Source of the DNA: Aliidiomarina soli
GTDB lineage: Bacteria; Pseudomonadota; Gammaproteobacteria; Enterobacterales; Alteromonadaceae
Length of the DNA: 64,000 nt
NCBI RefSeq assembly: GCF_003986975.1
Contig: NZ_PIPO01000004.1
Span: 248,001 to 312,000 of the forward strand
Reading direction: 5' to 3'
This document shows positions 48,184 through 57,529 of the stretch, piece after piece (position 1 is the first letter of the stretch; every line of letters begins with the position of its first letter). The translations under genes and the position numbers were made by a program. Under the pieces are notes generated by a model that was not told where the DNA came from, did no database searches, and saw only the letters and a program-made list of their open reading frames with translations.

Positions 48184-48447
48184 ATGGTAGATACTAAAAT
48201 TACGCTTTTATTTGCTGCCAGTGCATTGGTACTCGCAGGGTGTGCAGGTGGAGCGGATCGTTCGTCTGAACAGCAGGTGTTAAATGAGGAAGGCGAAGTC
48301 GTACAGATTTGTCGCATTGAAAAGCCAACTGGATCTCACATTGGCCGCCGTGTGTGTCGTTCACCAGAAGAGATGGAAGCGAACCGCGAAGCCGCTGAAG
48401 GCGAAATTGATCGCCAGCGTCGTGGCGACAGCTACCAAAACTGGTAA
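48184..48447 (+). CDS. Small lipoprotein with TGS-H-I/RRVC motif
   Basis: An 87-residue lipoprotein. The signal ends in LVLAGC with C20 as the modified residue. The mature part has QICRIEKPTGSHIGRRVCRS, a two-cysteine motif shared by many small secreted proteins of unknown function in gammaproteobacteria, and a charged helical end (MEANREAAEGEIDRQRRG). AGGGAAA precedes the ATG. Followed by a hairpin that overlaps the convergent DUF368 gene. Confidence 0.82.
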   Translation: MVDTKITLLFAASALVLAGCAGGADRSSEQQVLNEEGEVVQICRIEKPTGSHIGRRVCRSPEEMEANREAAEGEIDRQRRGDSYQNW

Positions 48448-48452
48448 GCAAA

Positions 48453-48480
48453 CGGGTAAGCGTGTTATTCACGCTTACCG
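48453..48480. terminator. Hairpin shared by convergent genes
   Basis: GGTAAGCGTG (48455-48464) and CACGCTTACC (48470-48479) form a perfect 10-bp stem around TTATT. The loop contains the stop codon of the minus-strand DUF368 gene, and the right arm encodes its last residues. The T content after the stem is modest on either strand. Confidence 0.6.
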
Positions 48481-49349
48481 AGAATGCGCTCCAGCCGTAA
48501 TAACACTAAAATAGTTGCTGCACCGGCGATCAGGCAGACTCCAGCCAGTAACCACTGGCTGCTGCCGGTTGCCTCTGCGTAGGTAGCAGGCAGCATAATA
48601 TCCCCTTCGATTTGCCACGGCCAGATACGGTACAGAGCCCCGATCACAATCCCACACAGAAATGCCAGCATGGTGTCGTGGTGACGTTTTAACAGCATAT
48701 TCAGCAGTCGTGAAAACGCCAGCAGACCGACCACACAACCTAGCGCAAACAGTGCTAGCAAGTTGAATCGCGCGTCACTAACTGCACTCACCACCGGCGC
48801 ATACATTCCCATTAGCAATAGCAGGAAGCTACCGGAAATGCCTGGCAGGATCATCGCACAGATAGCGATAAAGCCAGCCCCGAAGAACATTAAAGGCATA
48901 GGGTCACTGTGAACTGGTGTGAGCAAACTAATACTGAACGCAAAGAGAGCGCCTGCTACCAGCAATCCAATGCGCGCTGCATTAAAGCGAACTGCTTTTA
49001 AAAGCCAGGGTAACGCCGCAATAATCAAGCCGTTAAAAAAGGCCCAAAGTGGAAGCGGATTAGTGATCAGCAAATAATGGATCAGTGTCGCCAGTGAGAA
49101 AATGCTACTAAGAATACCGGCAAATAAACAGAGTAAAAAGGTTCCGTCGACATGCTGCCAGAACGCCCGCCACTGGCCTTTCGCTACGAACCGAAGTGCC
49201 TGTCCGTTGAAAGAGGCCAAAGCGCCTAAGAAGCGTTCATAAATACCAAGAATGAACGCCAGGGTTCCACCGGAGACGCCCGGGACTACGTCAGCCGCGC
49301 CCATCGCCAGACCCTTTATAATCCAGTTAATATAGTTTTTTAGTTGCAT
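48465..49349 (-). CDS. DUF368 polyprenyl-phosphate transporter
   Basis: A 294-residue inner-membrane protein with about eight helices and the DUF368 signatures GAADVVPGVSGGTLAFILGIYERFL and ICAMILPGISGSFLLLLMGMY, which form two inverted halves. DUF368 members (PopT) have recently been shown to recycle undecaprenyl phosphate across the membrane in other bacteria, a need that grows at alkaline pH; that role is inferred here. The frame begins 14 codons earlier, but MQLKNYINWIIKG at 49349 is the family start. Confidence 0.88.
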   Translation of the reverse strand: MQLKNYINWIIKGLAMGAADVVPGVSGGTLAFILGIYERFLGALASFNGQALRFVAKGQWRAFWQHVDGTFLLCLFAGILSSIFSLATLIHYLLITNPLPLWAFFNGLIIAALPWLLKAVRFNAARIGLLVAGALFAFSISLLTPVHSDPMPLMFFGAGFIAICAMILPGISGSFLLLLMGMYAPVVSAVSDARFNLLALFALGCVVGLLAFSRLLNMLLKRHHDTMLAFLCGIVIGALYRIWPWQIEGDIMLPATYAEATGSSQWLLAGVCLIAGAATILVLLRLERILGKRE

Positions 49350-49452
49350 GGTTTTGCTAGTCTCAAGATAAATTAGACACCGGCTTAGCATTCCTGGCCA
49401 GACAGCATGTCAGCTCCGAGCCGGAGCCCGGAGCATAGTGGTCCATGCGATC

Positions 49453-51774
49453 TTAGTTGTCGAGTAAGTTTTGCTGTAAAAACTCGGTCATCATGGTGCG
49501 TAAATGCAGCGATGTGCCTTCACCTTCGCTGATACCGTGGGTACGGTTTGGATAGGCCATAAAACGGAACTGCTTTTGTGCTCGCACCAGTTCGTCAATA
49601 AGCCGCTCTGAACCCTGATAATGAACATTGTCATCAGCGGTCCCATGAACTAGCAGCAAGTCACCCTGAAGGTTCCCGGCATGGCTTACCGCGCTGGTAT
49701 ACTCGTAGCTTTCAGCCGCCTCAGGCAGTAACCCTGAATAGCGTTCCTGATAAATGGTGTCGTACAGACGCAGGTCAGGCACTGGTGCCAGTGCAATACC
49801 AGCGTGGAATTTCTCCGGGTAGCGGAACAGTGCATTCAGCGTTTGTGAGCCGCCGCCGCTGTGGCCCCAGATAGCAACCCGCTCACTGTCGATGTAATCC
49901 CATCTGTCGGTAATGGCGTCTAAAGCGTCGGCCTGATCGCGAACCGTGATCACTCCAAGCTGTTGGTAGATCGAATGACGCCAGGCTTGCCCGCGTGGCG
50001 AACGCGTGCCGCGATTGTCTACTGATACCACGATGAAACCCTGTTGGGTGAGGTATTCATGCCACAGCCAGCTATGCCCTAGCCAGTTGTCGGCGACAGT
50101 CTGGCCCCATGGTTCTCCATACACATACATTAACAGTGGGTAGGATTTGCTGGGGTCGAGGTCAGCCGGGCGCATAATGTAGGCGTCTAGTTGTAGCCCA
50201 TCGCGTGCTTCGACGCGAAAGAATTCCGTCTCGCTGGTAATTCGCTCTGCCAGGGTATCGGCCAGTGTTTCATTCAGTTCCAGTTCGCTTACCACCTCGT
50301 GATCAGGCAAGCTCAGCATTCGCGTTTGCGGCGCCTGGCCGATACTGGCGTAGCTGTGGATAGCAAATTCACCTTTGGCGTCAATCTGGTAATCATGGGT
50401 ACCAGCCCAATCTGCCGGGGTCAGTCGTTCTAAGGTTGTCGCTGTATCGGCCTGCGGCTGAATGGCCGCTCGCATTAGTACTCGCTGCAGTGGATTATCC
50501 GGGGCCGCTACGTAATAGACCCAGCCCTGATTGTCGGCGTTAATGACAATCTGCTTCACATCAATAATGTCGTAATCCCGATGCTCATCGCTTGTCAGGG
50601 GGCTGAGTTCGGCACCCTGCTCGTTGCGATCAACCCGGTATAACTGCCGGAACCCATTACGCTCACTGAGCCAGGTAAATGACTGGCCGTTGTTAAAGAA
50701 CTGAATATCATCGACCTGCTCTACCCAGGCATCGCTTTGTTCGGTGAGCAAACGCTGCACGTTTCCTTGCTGACGCTCAGCAACCCATAAGTGCATGGTG
50801 TTCTGGGCGCGATTCATTTGCTGAATCAGCAATTCATCACTGTTGCCCGCCCATTCCATACGCACCAGATAATGGTCACGCGGTTTCCCGGGCAACTGCA
50901 TCCAGGTGGTTTCACCCCCGTGGCTTGGCATAACGCCAATACGCATTGCCGAGTTGGTCTCGCCAACTTTCGGATAAGGGAATTCGGTCAGGGTGGGATA
51001 GAGTTCAGAGACGTTATCTATCATCGTGAACATCGGCACGTCACTGGTGTCGAGTTGCCAGTACGCAATGTGTTGACCGTCAGGGCTCCAGCGGAAACCA
51101 TCACGTAGATAGAATTCTTCTTCGTTGACCCAGTCGAATGTGCCGTTAATGGTATCTGTGCTGCCATCGTCGGTCAGTTGAGTCACCGAACGATCCGCAA
51201 GAACCTGCACATAGAGGTTATTTTCCATCACAAAAGCGACCCGGTCTGCGCTTGGGTTGAACTTTGCAAACTGCAGCGTGGCTTCGGGCATATCAGCCCC
51301 CAGTTGCAGCAGTTCACCGCTGTTACGGTCGAGCACCCAATAATCGCCGAGGGTGTGGGTCCGCCACGAGCGGCGTGTATTGGTAAATATCAGTACCTTA
51401 CTGGCATCGTCTGACCACTGGTAGTCCGCAATAGTCAATGCGCTTTCAGCGCCATCTGGGGTCAGTTCACTGGCGCTGACCATGACTTCAAGTTGCTCAC
51501 CAGTGGCTGCATAGAGGACGATATCCTGGCCTTCGTTCGTGCCGGCTTCCAGGGTCGTGAAACCCCTGCCATCGGCTAACCAACGGCTGGTCGGAAAGCT
51601 CTCAACAGCGAAGGTATTTTTTTGATATATATCGGAAAGTTCGAAGGTAGTAGGCAGGTTATGCGGTGTGCCCTGGTAGCGCGATTCGGTACTACTGCAG
51701 GCGACAAGGGTTAAGCCAGTTACGAGTGCCACTGCGGTAACGCGCTGGCGACGCAGGAAAGTAGAAAGAGTCAT
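49453..51774 (-). CDS. Dipeptidyl peptidase IV (S9B), lipoprotein
   Basis: A 773-residue serine peptidase that removes X-Pro or X-Ala dipeptides from peptide N-termini. The signal sequence ends in LTLVAC with C26 as lipidation site. A beta-propeller region (about 60-520, with DWVNEEEFYLRDGFRWSPDGQ) contains the paired-glutamate motif that grips the substrate N-terminus; the hydrolase domain has S639 (GHSGGG), D714/D715 (HGTADDN) and H746 (RTHGI). It probably faces the periplasm. It diverges from prlC, another peptide-degrading gene, across a gap with a triplicate repeat. Confidence 0.93.
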   Translation of the reverse strand: MTLSTFLRRQRVTAVALVTGLTLVACSSTESRYQGTPHNLPTTFELSDIYQKNTFAVESFPTSRWLADGRGFTTLEAGTNEGQDIVLYAATGEQLEVMVSASELTPDGAESALTIADYQWSDDASKVLIFTNTRRSWRTHTLGDYWVLDRNSGELLQLGADMPEATLQFAKFNPSADRVAFVMENNLYVQVLADRSVTQLTDDGSTDTINGTFDWVNEEEFYLRDGFRWSPDGQHIAYWQLDTSDVPMFTMIDNVSELYPTLTEFPYPKVGETNSAMRIGVMPSHGGETTWMQLPGKPRDHYLVRMEWAGNSDELLIQQMNRAQNTMHLWVAERQQGNVQRLLTEQSDAWVEQVDDIQFFNNGQSFTWLSERNGFRQLYRVDRNEQGAELSPLTSDEHRDYDIIDVKQIVINADNQGWVYYVAAPDNPLQRVLMRAAIQPQADTATTLERLTPADWAGTHDYQIDAKGEFAIHSYASIGQAPQTRMLSLPDHEVVSELELNETLADTLAERITSETEFFRVEARDGLQLDAYIMRPADLDPSKSYPLLMYVYGEPWGQTVADNWLGHSWLWHEYLTQQGFIVVSVDNRGTRSPRGQAWRHSIYQQLGVITVRDQADALDAITDRWDYIDSERVAIWGHSGGGSQTLNALFRYPEKFHAGIALAPVPDLRLYDTIYQERYSGLLPEAAESYEYTSAVSHAGNLQGDLLLVHGTADDNVHYQGSERLIDELVRAQKQFRFMAYPNRTHGISEGEGTSLHLRTMMTEFLQQNLLDN

Positions 51775-51859
51775 AATAGTAGTGTCATGATAATGGACGA
51801 ACCCCCAGTGTAACCAAGTTTAGCCATTGAAAACACTGTTGCGCCTATACTCATTGCTT

Positions 51860-51895
51860 TCACTTGAGTGCTCACTTGAGTGTTCACTTGAATTT
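51860..51895. repeat. Three tandem 12-bp repeats in the DPP-IV/prlC gap
   Basis: Copies TCACTTGAGTGC (51860-51871), TCACTTGAGTGT (51872-51883) and TCACTTGAATTT (51884-51895). The unit CACTTGAGTG is itself a near-palindrome (CACT/AGTG). The period of 12 bases and the location between two divergent peptidase genes suggest an array of binding sites. Confidence 0.6.
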
Positions 51896-51955
51896 CGCCT
51901 CCCGAGGCCTTATTTCAGTAGTAAATGCATTTTCAGAATTTAGGTAGGTAGCTCC

Positions 51956-54022
51956 ATGAAGCAACAGGACCGTAGCGAAAACCCTCTGGCCGGCGATTTC
52001 CTTTATCCGCCATTTTCCGCAATTCAGGCCGAGCATATTCAGCCGGCACTTGAGCAGGCGTTAACCGAGAGCCGCGATTTAATTGAACGTGTGGCGGCAC
52101 AGGCTTACCCGAGCTGGGAAACCCTGGTGGCGCCCCTGGAACATGCGGATGACAAGATCAGCCGGATCTGGTCGCCGGTATCCCACATGAATGCTGTGGT
52201 CAGCAACGACGCCTTGCGCGAGGCCCACGACAACTGTCTTGCGCTGCTGTCCGATTACTCAACCTGGGTTGGCCAGCATGAGGGACTTTACCAGGCTTAT
52301 CAGACCCTGCGTGGCAGCGATGAGTTTAATTCACTGGATCAGGCTCAGCAGCGGGTGATTACCGAAACCCTGCGTGATTTCGAACTCAGTGGTGTCGCCC
52401 TCGCACCGAAAGACAAGTCGCGCTATGGCGAAATTCAGTCTCGTTTGTCGGAACTTAGCTCGACCTTTAGTAACCAGTTACTGGATGCAACTCACGCCTG
52501 GTATAAGCATGTCACCGATGAAAATGACCTAGCTGGATTGCCGGAAAGCGCGCTGGCAGCAGCGGCCGAACAGGCCAAAGAGCGGGATTTGGATGGGTGG
52601 GTATTTACCCTCGACATTCCAAGTTATTTGCCGGTCATGATGTACGCAGATAATCGCGCGTTGCGTGAAGAAATGTACCAGGCGTTTAGTACGCGGGCTT
52701 CAGATCAGGGGCCGAATGCAGGTGAGTTTGATAACAGTGCAGTAATGGAAGAGACCATTCGCTTACGCCATGAACTGGCGCGCTTACTTGGCTTTGCCTC
52801 CTATGCGGAGCTGTCGCTGGCGACCAAAATGGCCGACAGCCCGGCTCAGGTGATGGACTTTTTAACTGACTTAGCCGAGCGCTCGTTACCAGCTGCCCGT
52901 GCCGATGTGGAAGAGGTTAAGGCGTATGCTCAGGCCAATGATTCGCTTGAACAGCTGCAGGCCTGGGACATGGCCTATTACAGCGAGAAGCTGAAACAAC
53001 AAACCTATGATATTTCAGACGAGACTTTGCGTCCTTATTTCCCCGAAACGCAGGTCGTTAATGGCTTGTTCGAAGTGGCAAAACGCCTTTTCTCAATTCG
53101 CATTGAAGAGCAGCAAGGGGTTGATACCTGGCATCCGCAGGTACGGGTTTTTAATATCTACGATAAAAACGATGAACACCGGGCCAGTTTCTACCTTGAT
53201 CTTTATGCGCGCGGGAAAAAGCGCGGCGGTGCCTGGATGGCCGAATGCGCAGTACGGCGGCGACTGCCGGATGGGTCGCTGCAAATACCTGTGGCCTACC
53301 TGACCTGTAATTTTAATAAGCCGGTCGGCGATACTCCGGCGCTGTTTACCCATGATGAAGTGATCACTCTGTTTCATGAGTTTGGCCATGGGTTGCACCA
53401 TATGCTGACGCAGATTGATGTTGCAGGTGTTTCAGGTATTAATGGCGTGGCCTGGGATGCAGTCGAGCTGCCGAGTCAGTTCCTTGAGAACTGGTGTTGG
53501 GAAAAAGAGGCGCTGGCCTTCATTTCCAGTCACTATAAAACCGGTGAAGCCCTGCCGGATGATTTATTGCAACGGATGCTGGCAGCACGTAATTTTCAGT
53601 CGGCCATGCAGATGGTGCGTCAGCTTGAATTTTCATTATTTGATATGCGTCTGCACCATGAAGTTGACCCCGAACGAGTTGCAATTCAAGCTATTCTCGA
53701 CGATGTACGGAGTAAAGTGTCGGTGTTTACACCGCCAGCATACAACCGTTTTCAGCATAGTTTCGGCCATATTTTTGCGGGCGGTTATGCCGCGGGGTAT
53801 TACAGCTACAAATGGGCGGAAGTGTTGTCGGCAGATGCGTTCGCGCGGTTCGAAGAAGAAGGTATTTTCAATCCACAGGTAGGCCAGGACTTCCTCACTC
53901 AGATCCTGGAGCGAGGCGGTAGTGACGATGCGATGACTTTATTCAAAGCGTTTCGTGGTCGTGAACCTGATATCAGCGCGTTACTTCGCCACAGCGGAAT
54001 TACCGCGGATGTGAGTGGATAA
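51956..54022 (+). CDS. prlC: Oligopeptidase A
   Basis: A 688-residue cytoplasmic M3 zinc peptidase that breaks down short peptides, including cleaved signal peptides. The zinc motif is HEFGHGLHH (474-482), with the third ligand glutamate in the following helix (WDAVELPSQFLENW). The C-terminal YAAGYYSYKWAEVLSADAF segment binds substrate. The length is near that of E. coli PrlC (680). It starts its own unit; the DUF2970 gene converges on it across a hairpin. Confidence 0.95.
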   Translation: MKQQDRSENPLAGDFLYPPFSAIQAEHIQPALEQALTESRDLIERVAAQAYPSWETLVAPLEHADDKISRIWSPVSHMNAVVSNDALREAHDNCLALLSDYSTWVGQHEGLYQAYQTLRGSDEFNSLDQAQQRVITETLRDFELSGVALAPKDKSRYGEIQSRLSELSSTFSNQLLDATHAWYKHVTDENDLAGLPESALAAAAEQAKERDLDGWVFTLDIPSYLPVMMYADNRALREEMYQAFSTRASDQGPNAGEFDNSAVMEETIRLRHELARLLGFASYAELSLATKMADSPAQVMDFLTDLAERSLPAARADVEEVKAYAQANDSLEQLQAWDMAYYSEKLKQQTYDISDETLRPYFPETQVVNGLFEVAKRLFSIRIEEQQGVDTWHPQVRVFNIYDKNDEHRASFYLDLYARGKKRGGAWMAECAVRRRLPDGSLQIPVAYLTCNFNKPVGDTPALFTHDEVITLFHEFGHGLHHMLTQIDVAGVSGINGVAWDAVELPSQFLENWCWEKEALAFISSHYKTGEALPDDLLQRMLAARNFQSAMQMVRQLEFSLFDMRLHHEVDPERVAIQAILDDVRSKVSVFTPPAYNRFQHSFGHIFAGGYAAGYYSYKWAEVLSADAFARFEEEGIFNPQVGQDFLTQILERGGSDDAMTLFKAFRGREPDISALLRHSGITADVSG

Positions 54023-54039
54023 TCGCTGAGTTGGTAATT

Positions 54040-54066
54040 GCAGCATACGCCGGACGCGTATGCTGC
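54040..54066. terminator. Bidirectional hairpin between prlC and the DUF2970 gene
   Basis: GCAGCATACGC (54040-54050) and GCGTATGCTGC (54056-54066) form a perfect 11-bp stem with a CGGAC loop, one base from the DUF2970 stop. No strong T run follows on either side. Confidence 0.6.
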
Positions 54067-54067
54067 A

Positions 54068-54331
54068 TCAACTGGCGACGCTGATAATAGTACGGACTAA
54101 GAGCGCCATCAGGATGACACAGCCGACAATGGCGATGGCACCGACAGCGATATAAGGCAATGGATTTGACTGGGCGAAATCGCGGGCGCGGGCTTGTTCA
54201 CTCTGAACCCCCAACAGTGCGGCGGCAACGCTTTTACACACCTGCCAAAAGGTAACTTTCTGACTGGAAGCCGATTCTTTGTCTGTCGATTGTTTGTCTG
54301 TTGATTCTTTGTTGGTCATAGGGGTCTTCAT
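54068..54331 (-). CDS. DUF2970 small membrane protein
   Basis: An 87-residue protein. After a Lys/Asp/Ser-rich start comes FWQVCKSVAAALLGVQSEQARARDFAQSNPLPYI, the DUF2970 pattern, and one C-terminal membrane helix (about 58-82). Function unknown. The start could be the ATG at 54331 or the one four codons later. Its N-terminal region is coded by a threefold 15-bp repeat (54273-54317). Confidence 0.8.
   Translation of the reverse strand: MKTPMTNKESTDKQSTDKESASSQKVTFWQVCKSVAAALLGVQSEQARARDFAQSNPLPYIAVGAIAIVGCVILMALLVRTIISVAS
54273..54317 (-). repeat. Three imperfect 15-bp repeats inside the DUF2970 gene
   Basis: GATTCTTTGTCTGTC, GATTGTTTGTCTGTT and GATTCTTTGTTGGTC (plus-strand reading) stand in tandem at 54273-54287, 54288-54302 and 54303-54317. 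They encode the pentapeptide-like series NKES-TDKQS-TDKES. Because 15 is divisible by three, copy-number change would keep the frame. Confidence 0.7.
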
Positions 54332-54375
54332 TTTACTGCTGAGTTAAATGTCGGATGACACCTGTCGCACTGAAT

Positions 54376-54744
54376 TTAATGAAACTGAGAAGCTTTACTC
54401 TGAGGGTCACTGCCAACGGTAAATAACCACTCAAGAATATCTAAATAGTGGAACGAAAACGAACTGCGAGGGGCCCGGAGCTCAAAGCGCAGCTGGCTTT
54501 GCGAAATTCCACCTGGCTCAAGTGCCTGTTCCGCTGCATTACACAGTTGTTTTGTATCTGATTGACCGGTACGTTCGGACTGCGCAACTTGCCGCAACGG
54601 ACAACGTAGCATACTGATCTCGCTGGGGCTGTTAGTGTTAGCCCCAGAGTTAGCTCCCGTGTCAGTCCATGACCACAGCAGGCTGGCAGAAACAGCCAGA
54701 AGCGTAACTAATATCGCATTTTTGAGTAAAAACTTAAGCATCAC
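54376..54744 (-). CDS. Unknown small exported or membrane-anchored protein
   Basis: A 122-residue protein I do not recognise. An N-terminal hydrophobic segment (about 5-25) may be a signal anchor or signal peptide (SASLLWSW). The rest has two cysteines (LRCPLRQ, QLCNAAEQ), 15 residues and more apart, and a beta-like RFELRAPRSSFSFHYLDILEWLF end. It lies 45 bases from the DUF2970 gene on the same strand, so the two may be read together. The start is one of two adjacent ATG codons at 54744 and 54741. Confidence 0.6.
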   Translation of the reverse strand: MMLKFLLKNAILVTLLAVSASLLWSWTDTGANSGANTNSPSEISMLRCPLRQVAQSERTGQSDTKQLCNAAEQALEPGGISQSQLRFELRAPRSSFSFHYLDILEWLFTVGSDPQSKASQFH

Positions 54745-54901
54745 AATTCCTTTGGCAACACAGGTGTCGACAACTGGTTAATCTATCACCAATTTAAGTG
54801 GTGGTCTACATCTGAGTAACAACAGATGATTCCGTTCCCTGTGACTGCTAAACTAGGCGGGTTTTCCCCATTTACCAACCCAATAAACGAAGAGAGAACC
54901 G

Positions 54902-55570
54902 ATGCAGAACCTGGACTACTGGATAGCACCATCTATTTTATCAGCCGATTTTGCCCGCCTGGGCGAAGAAGTGGATGCAGTGCTCGCAGCAGGTGCCGAC
55001 GTTATCCACTTCGACGTCATGGACAACCATTTTGTACCCAACCTTACGATTGGACCTATGGTATGTAAAGCCTTGCGCAAGCATGGCATCACGGCACCAA
55101 TTGACGTCCATTTGATGGTGGAGCCGGTGGACCGTCTGATCCCGGATTTTGCGGAAGCCGGCGCGTCTATTATAACCTTCCATCCGGAAGCATCTGTTCA
55201 TCTTGACCGCACCCTGCAATTAATTAAGGACCATGGCTGCCAGGCAGGACTTGTCTTTAACCCGGCGACGCCTCTGCATTATCTTGACTACGTGATGGAC
55301 AAACTGGATGTTATCTTGCTGATGTCAGTGAACCCTGGCTTCGGTGGGCAGTCGTTTATTCCATCGACGCTGGATAAAATCCGTGAGGTTCGCAAGCGCA
55401 TTGACGTAGCAGGACGACCTGTTCGGTTGGAAGTGGATGGTGGGGTGAAGGTTGATAACATTGGCGAGATCGCAAAAGCGGGTGCCGATATGTTTGTAGC
55501 CGGTTCAGCTATTTTTAATCAGCCTGACTATAAGCAGGTGATTGACGCCATGCGTGAGCAATTGAAGTAG
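54902..55570 (+). CDS. rpe: Ribulose-phosphate 3-epimerase
   Basis: A 222-residue TIM-barrel enzyme that interconverts ribulose 5-phosphate and xylulose 5-phosphate in the pentose phosphate pathway. Seen: [34 protein letters not shown] with metal-binding His and Asp, [14 protein letters not shown] and the phosphate-binding EVDGGV. GAGAGA lies before the ATG. trpS follows after 69 bases; the gph gene that often lies between them is absent. Confidence 0.96.
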   Translation: MQNLDYWIAPSILSADFARLGEEVDAVLAAGADVIHFDVMDNHFVPNLTIGPMVCKALRKHGITAPIDVHLMVEPVDRLIPDFAEAGASIITFHPEASVHLDRTLQLIKDHGCQAGLVFNPATPLHYLDYVMDKLDVILLMSVNPGFGGQSFIPSTLDKIREVRKRIDVAGRPVRLEVDGGVKVDNIGEIAKAGADMFVAGSAIFNQPDYKQVIDAMREQLK

Positions 55571-55639
55571 TCAGCGGACATTGTAATCAGAACATACTAT
55601 TCAGTACATCAATAGCATACTAAAGAAGGTAACAGGACA

Positions 55640-56641
55640 ATGAGCAAACCAGTTGTACTTAGCGGATGTCAGCCATCCGGACAGTTAACCATTGGCAATT
55701 ACATGGGGGCATTGCGTCAATGGGTTGGCATGCAGGATAGCCATGACTGTAAGTTTATGCTGGTTGATTTGCATGCTATTACCATACGCCAGGACCCGAA
55801 AGAGCTGCATCAGGCAACCTTGAATGGGCTGGCGCTGTATATCGCCTGTGGCCTCGACCCGGCGCGCAGTACTATCTTTTTGCAGTCTCATGTACCTGAG
55901 CATACGCAGCTGGCCTGGATCCTGAATTGCTATACCCAAATGGGTGAGCTAAACCGGATGACCCAGTACAAAGATAAAACAGCAAAAAACGAAGCTAATA
56001 TGAACGCTGGGCTGTTTACGTATCCGGTACTGATGGCGGCCGATATTCTGCTTTATAATGCCAATCAGGTGCCAGTCGGTAATGACCAGAAGCAGCATCT
56101 TGAACTGGCCCGCGACGTCGCGACCCGGTTCAATAATATCTATGGTGATACCTTTGTGGTGCCGGACCCTTTCATTCCTGAACATGGCGCGCGCATCATG
56201 AGCCTGCAGGACCCGTTGAAAAAAATGTCCAAGTCAGATGAAAACCCAAATAACTTTATTGGCCTACTGGAAGACCCGAAGAAAATCGCGAAGAAAATTA
56301 AGCGCGCGGTCACGGACTCTGACGAACAGGCCCGGGTTTATTTTGATCCAGAGGAGAAACCGGGAGTTTCTAACCTGTTAACACTGTTGTCCGGGGCCAC
56401 GGGCAAATCAATTGAGTCCCTGGTTCCTGATTATGAAGGCAAGATGTACGGCCATCTGAAAGGGGATGTGGCGGATGCCGTGGTAGCGATGCTGGAACCT
56501 TTGCAACAGCGTTATCATGCGCTGCGTGACGACCGCGCAGCACTTAATAGCATTATGCAGGACGGCGCAGAAAAAGCGCGGGCCTCCGCTGCTGAGACAG
56601 TGCGCAAAGTTTACGACACTATCGGTTTTGTCACTCCGTAA
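55640..56641 (+). CDS. trpS: Tryptophanyl-tRNA synthetase
   Basis: A 333-residue class I synthetase that charges tRNA-Trp. The HIGH-like motif is TIGN (17-20) after SGCQPSGQL, and KMSKS is at 195-199. The length matches E. coli TrpS (334). AAGGTAACAGG precedes the ATG. The stop is followed at once by a tandem 15-bp repeat that reaches into the end of the convergent gene. Confidence 0.96.
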   Translation: MSKPVVLSGCQPSGQLTIGNYMGALRQWVGMQDSHDCKFMLVDLHAITIRQDPKELHQATLNGLALYIACGLDPARSTIFLQSHVPEHTQLAWILNCYTQMGELNRMTQYKDKTAKNEANMNAGLFTYPVLMAADILLYNANQVPVGNDQKQHLELARDVATRFNNIYGDTFVVPDPFIPEHGARIMSLQDPLKKMSKSDENPNNFIGLLEDPKKIAKKIKRAVTDSDEQARVYFDPEEKPGVSNLLTLLSGATGKSIESLVPDYEGKMYGHLKGDVADAVVAMLEPLQQRYHALRDDRAALNSIMQDGAEKARASAAETVRKVYDTIGFVTP

Positions 56642-56670
56642 TCAGTTATTCAAGAATCAGCTATTCAAGT
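56641..56670. repeat. Tandem 15-bp near-repeat at the trpS 3' end
   Basis: ATCAGTTATTCAAGA (56641-56655) and ATCAGCTATTCAAGT (56656-56670) differ at two positions. The second copy carries the stop codon of the minus-strand fusion gene. Confidence 0.6.
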
Positions 56671-57461
56671 CGCCGCAACGCGTTTTCCAGCGTTGCGGTA
56701 TTGAATTCCCCGATATGGGTATAGCTCACACGGCCGTCACTATGCAGAAACAAGGTGGTGGGCAGAGCATGCGAACCGACTGCCTGTCCGAGTTCAGCGT
56801 TCGCATCCAATAAAACATGAGGCAGTGTCAGCTGCTGTTGCTGCAGGAATTGCTCGACAGTGCCTGAACCCTCGCCTTGATTAACGGTAATAAAAGCAAC
56901 CTCAGGCCAGTCGGTGCTGGCTTGTTCCAGTAGCGGCATTTCACGTACGCAGGGTGGGCACCAGCTGGCCCATAAATTGATCACCAGCGGTTGCCCAGCA
57001 AAGTCTGCCGGCAATTCTCTGGCGTGTCCTTCGAGGTTGGTTAAAGCCAACGCTGGTAAGCCGGTTTGTTGTTGGTAATATTGACTGACGTTAGTCAATA
57101 CGACGGCCACAAACAGTCCTGACAGGGCAGCCGTTGCTAAGCGTAATTTCGCTTGCGGAAGGCGGTAGAGTTCCCAACCGGTCCAGAGTATACCGGCAAT
57201 GATCCCAGTGCTGAGTGAAAAGCCACCATCGCGGATATTGATCAGTTGCCAGGGCGCGCTAAGATAGACATCGTAATATTTAATTACAAATACCAGACGG
57301 GCACTGATCAAACCCACGGCTATAATACGAAAAAGTATGTCGCCCATGCCGTACGCCTGGCGTCGGCTGAGCAACCAGCCCAATAAAAAAGCGGTTGCGC
57401 AGCTGATAAAGAAAATCAGATGGTGGGTGGCAAATGTAAATGGGCCAAAGGTAACGGACAT
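56661..57461 (-). CDS. Fusion of Lgt-like membrane half with TlpA/ResA-type thioredoxin domain
   Basis: A 266-residue protein in two parts. Residues 1-125 have about four membrane helices and resemble the N-terminal half of prolipoprotein diacylglyceryl transferase (GPFTFATHHLIFFI..., SARLVFVIKYYDVY, NIRDGGFSLSTGIIAGIL). The catalytic His of Lgt's SFHGG motif is replaced (SLSTG), and the arginine-rich second half is absent, so transferase activity is unlikely. Residues about 133-266 form a periplasmic thioredoxin domain with NLWASWCPPC (active cysteines 168 and 171) and cis-proline ALPTTLFL. A membrane-tethered thiol reductase is inferred. It diverges from the TraB/GumN gene. Confidence 0.8.
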   Translation of the reverse strand: MSVTFGPFTFATHHLIFFISCATAFLLGWLLSRRQAYGMGDILFRIIAVGLISARLVFVIKYYDVYLSAPWQLINIRDGGFSLSTGIIAGILWTGWELYRLPQAKLRLATAALSGLFVAVVLTNVSQYYQQQTGLPALALTNLEGHARELPADFAGQPLVINLWASWCPPCVREMPLLEQASTDWPEVAFITVNQGEGSGTVEQFLQQQQLTLPHVLLDANAELGQAVGSHALPTTLFLHSDGRVSYTHIGEFNTATLENALRRLE

Positions 57462-57529
57462 GGCTGAACTCTCTGCTGATGGTGGTGAGTTGGCTAAAAT
57501 AGCAGTCTACGATAGCAAGGAAATATGAA

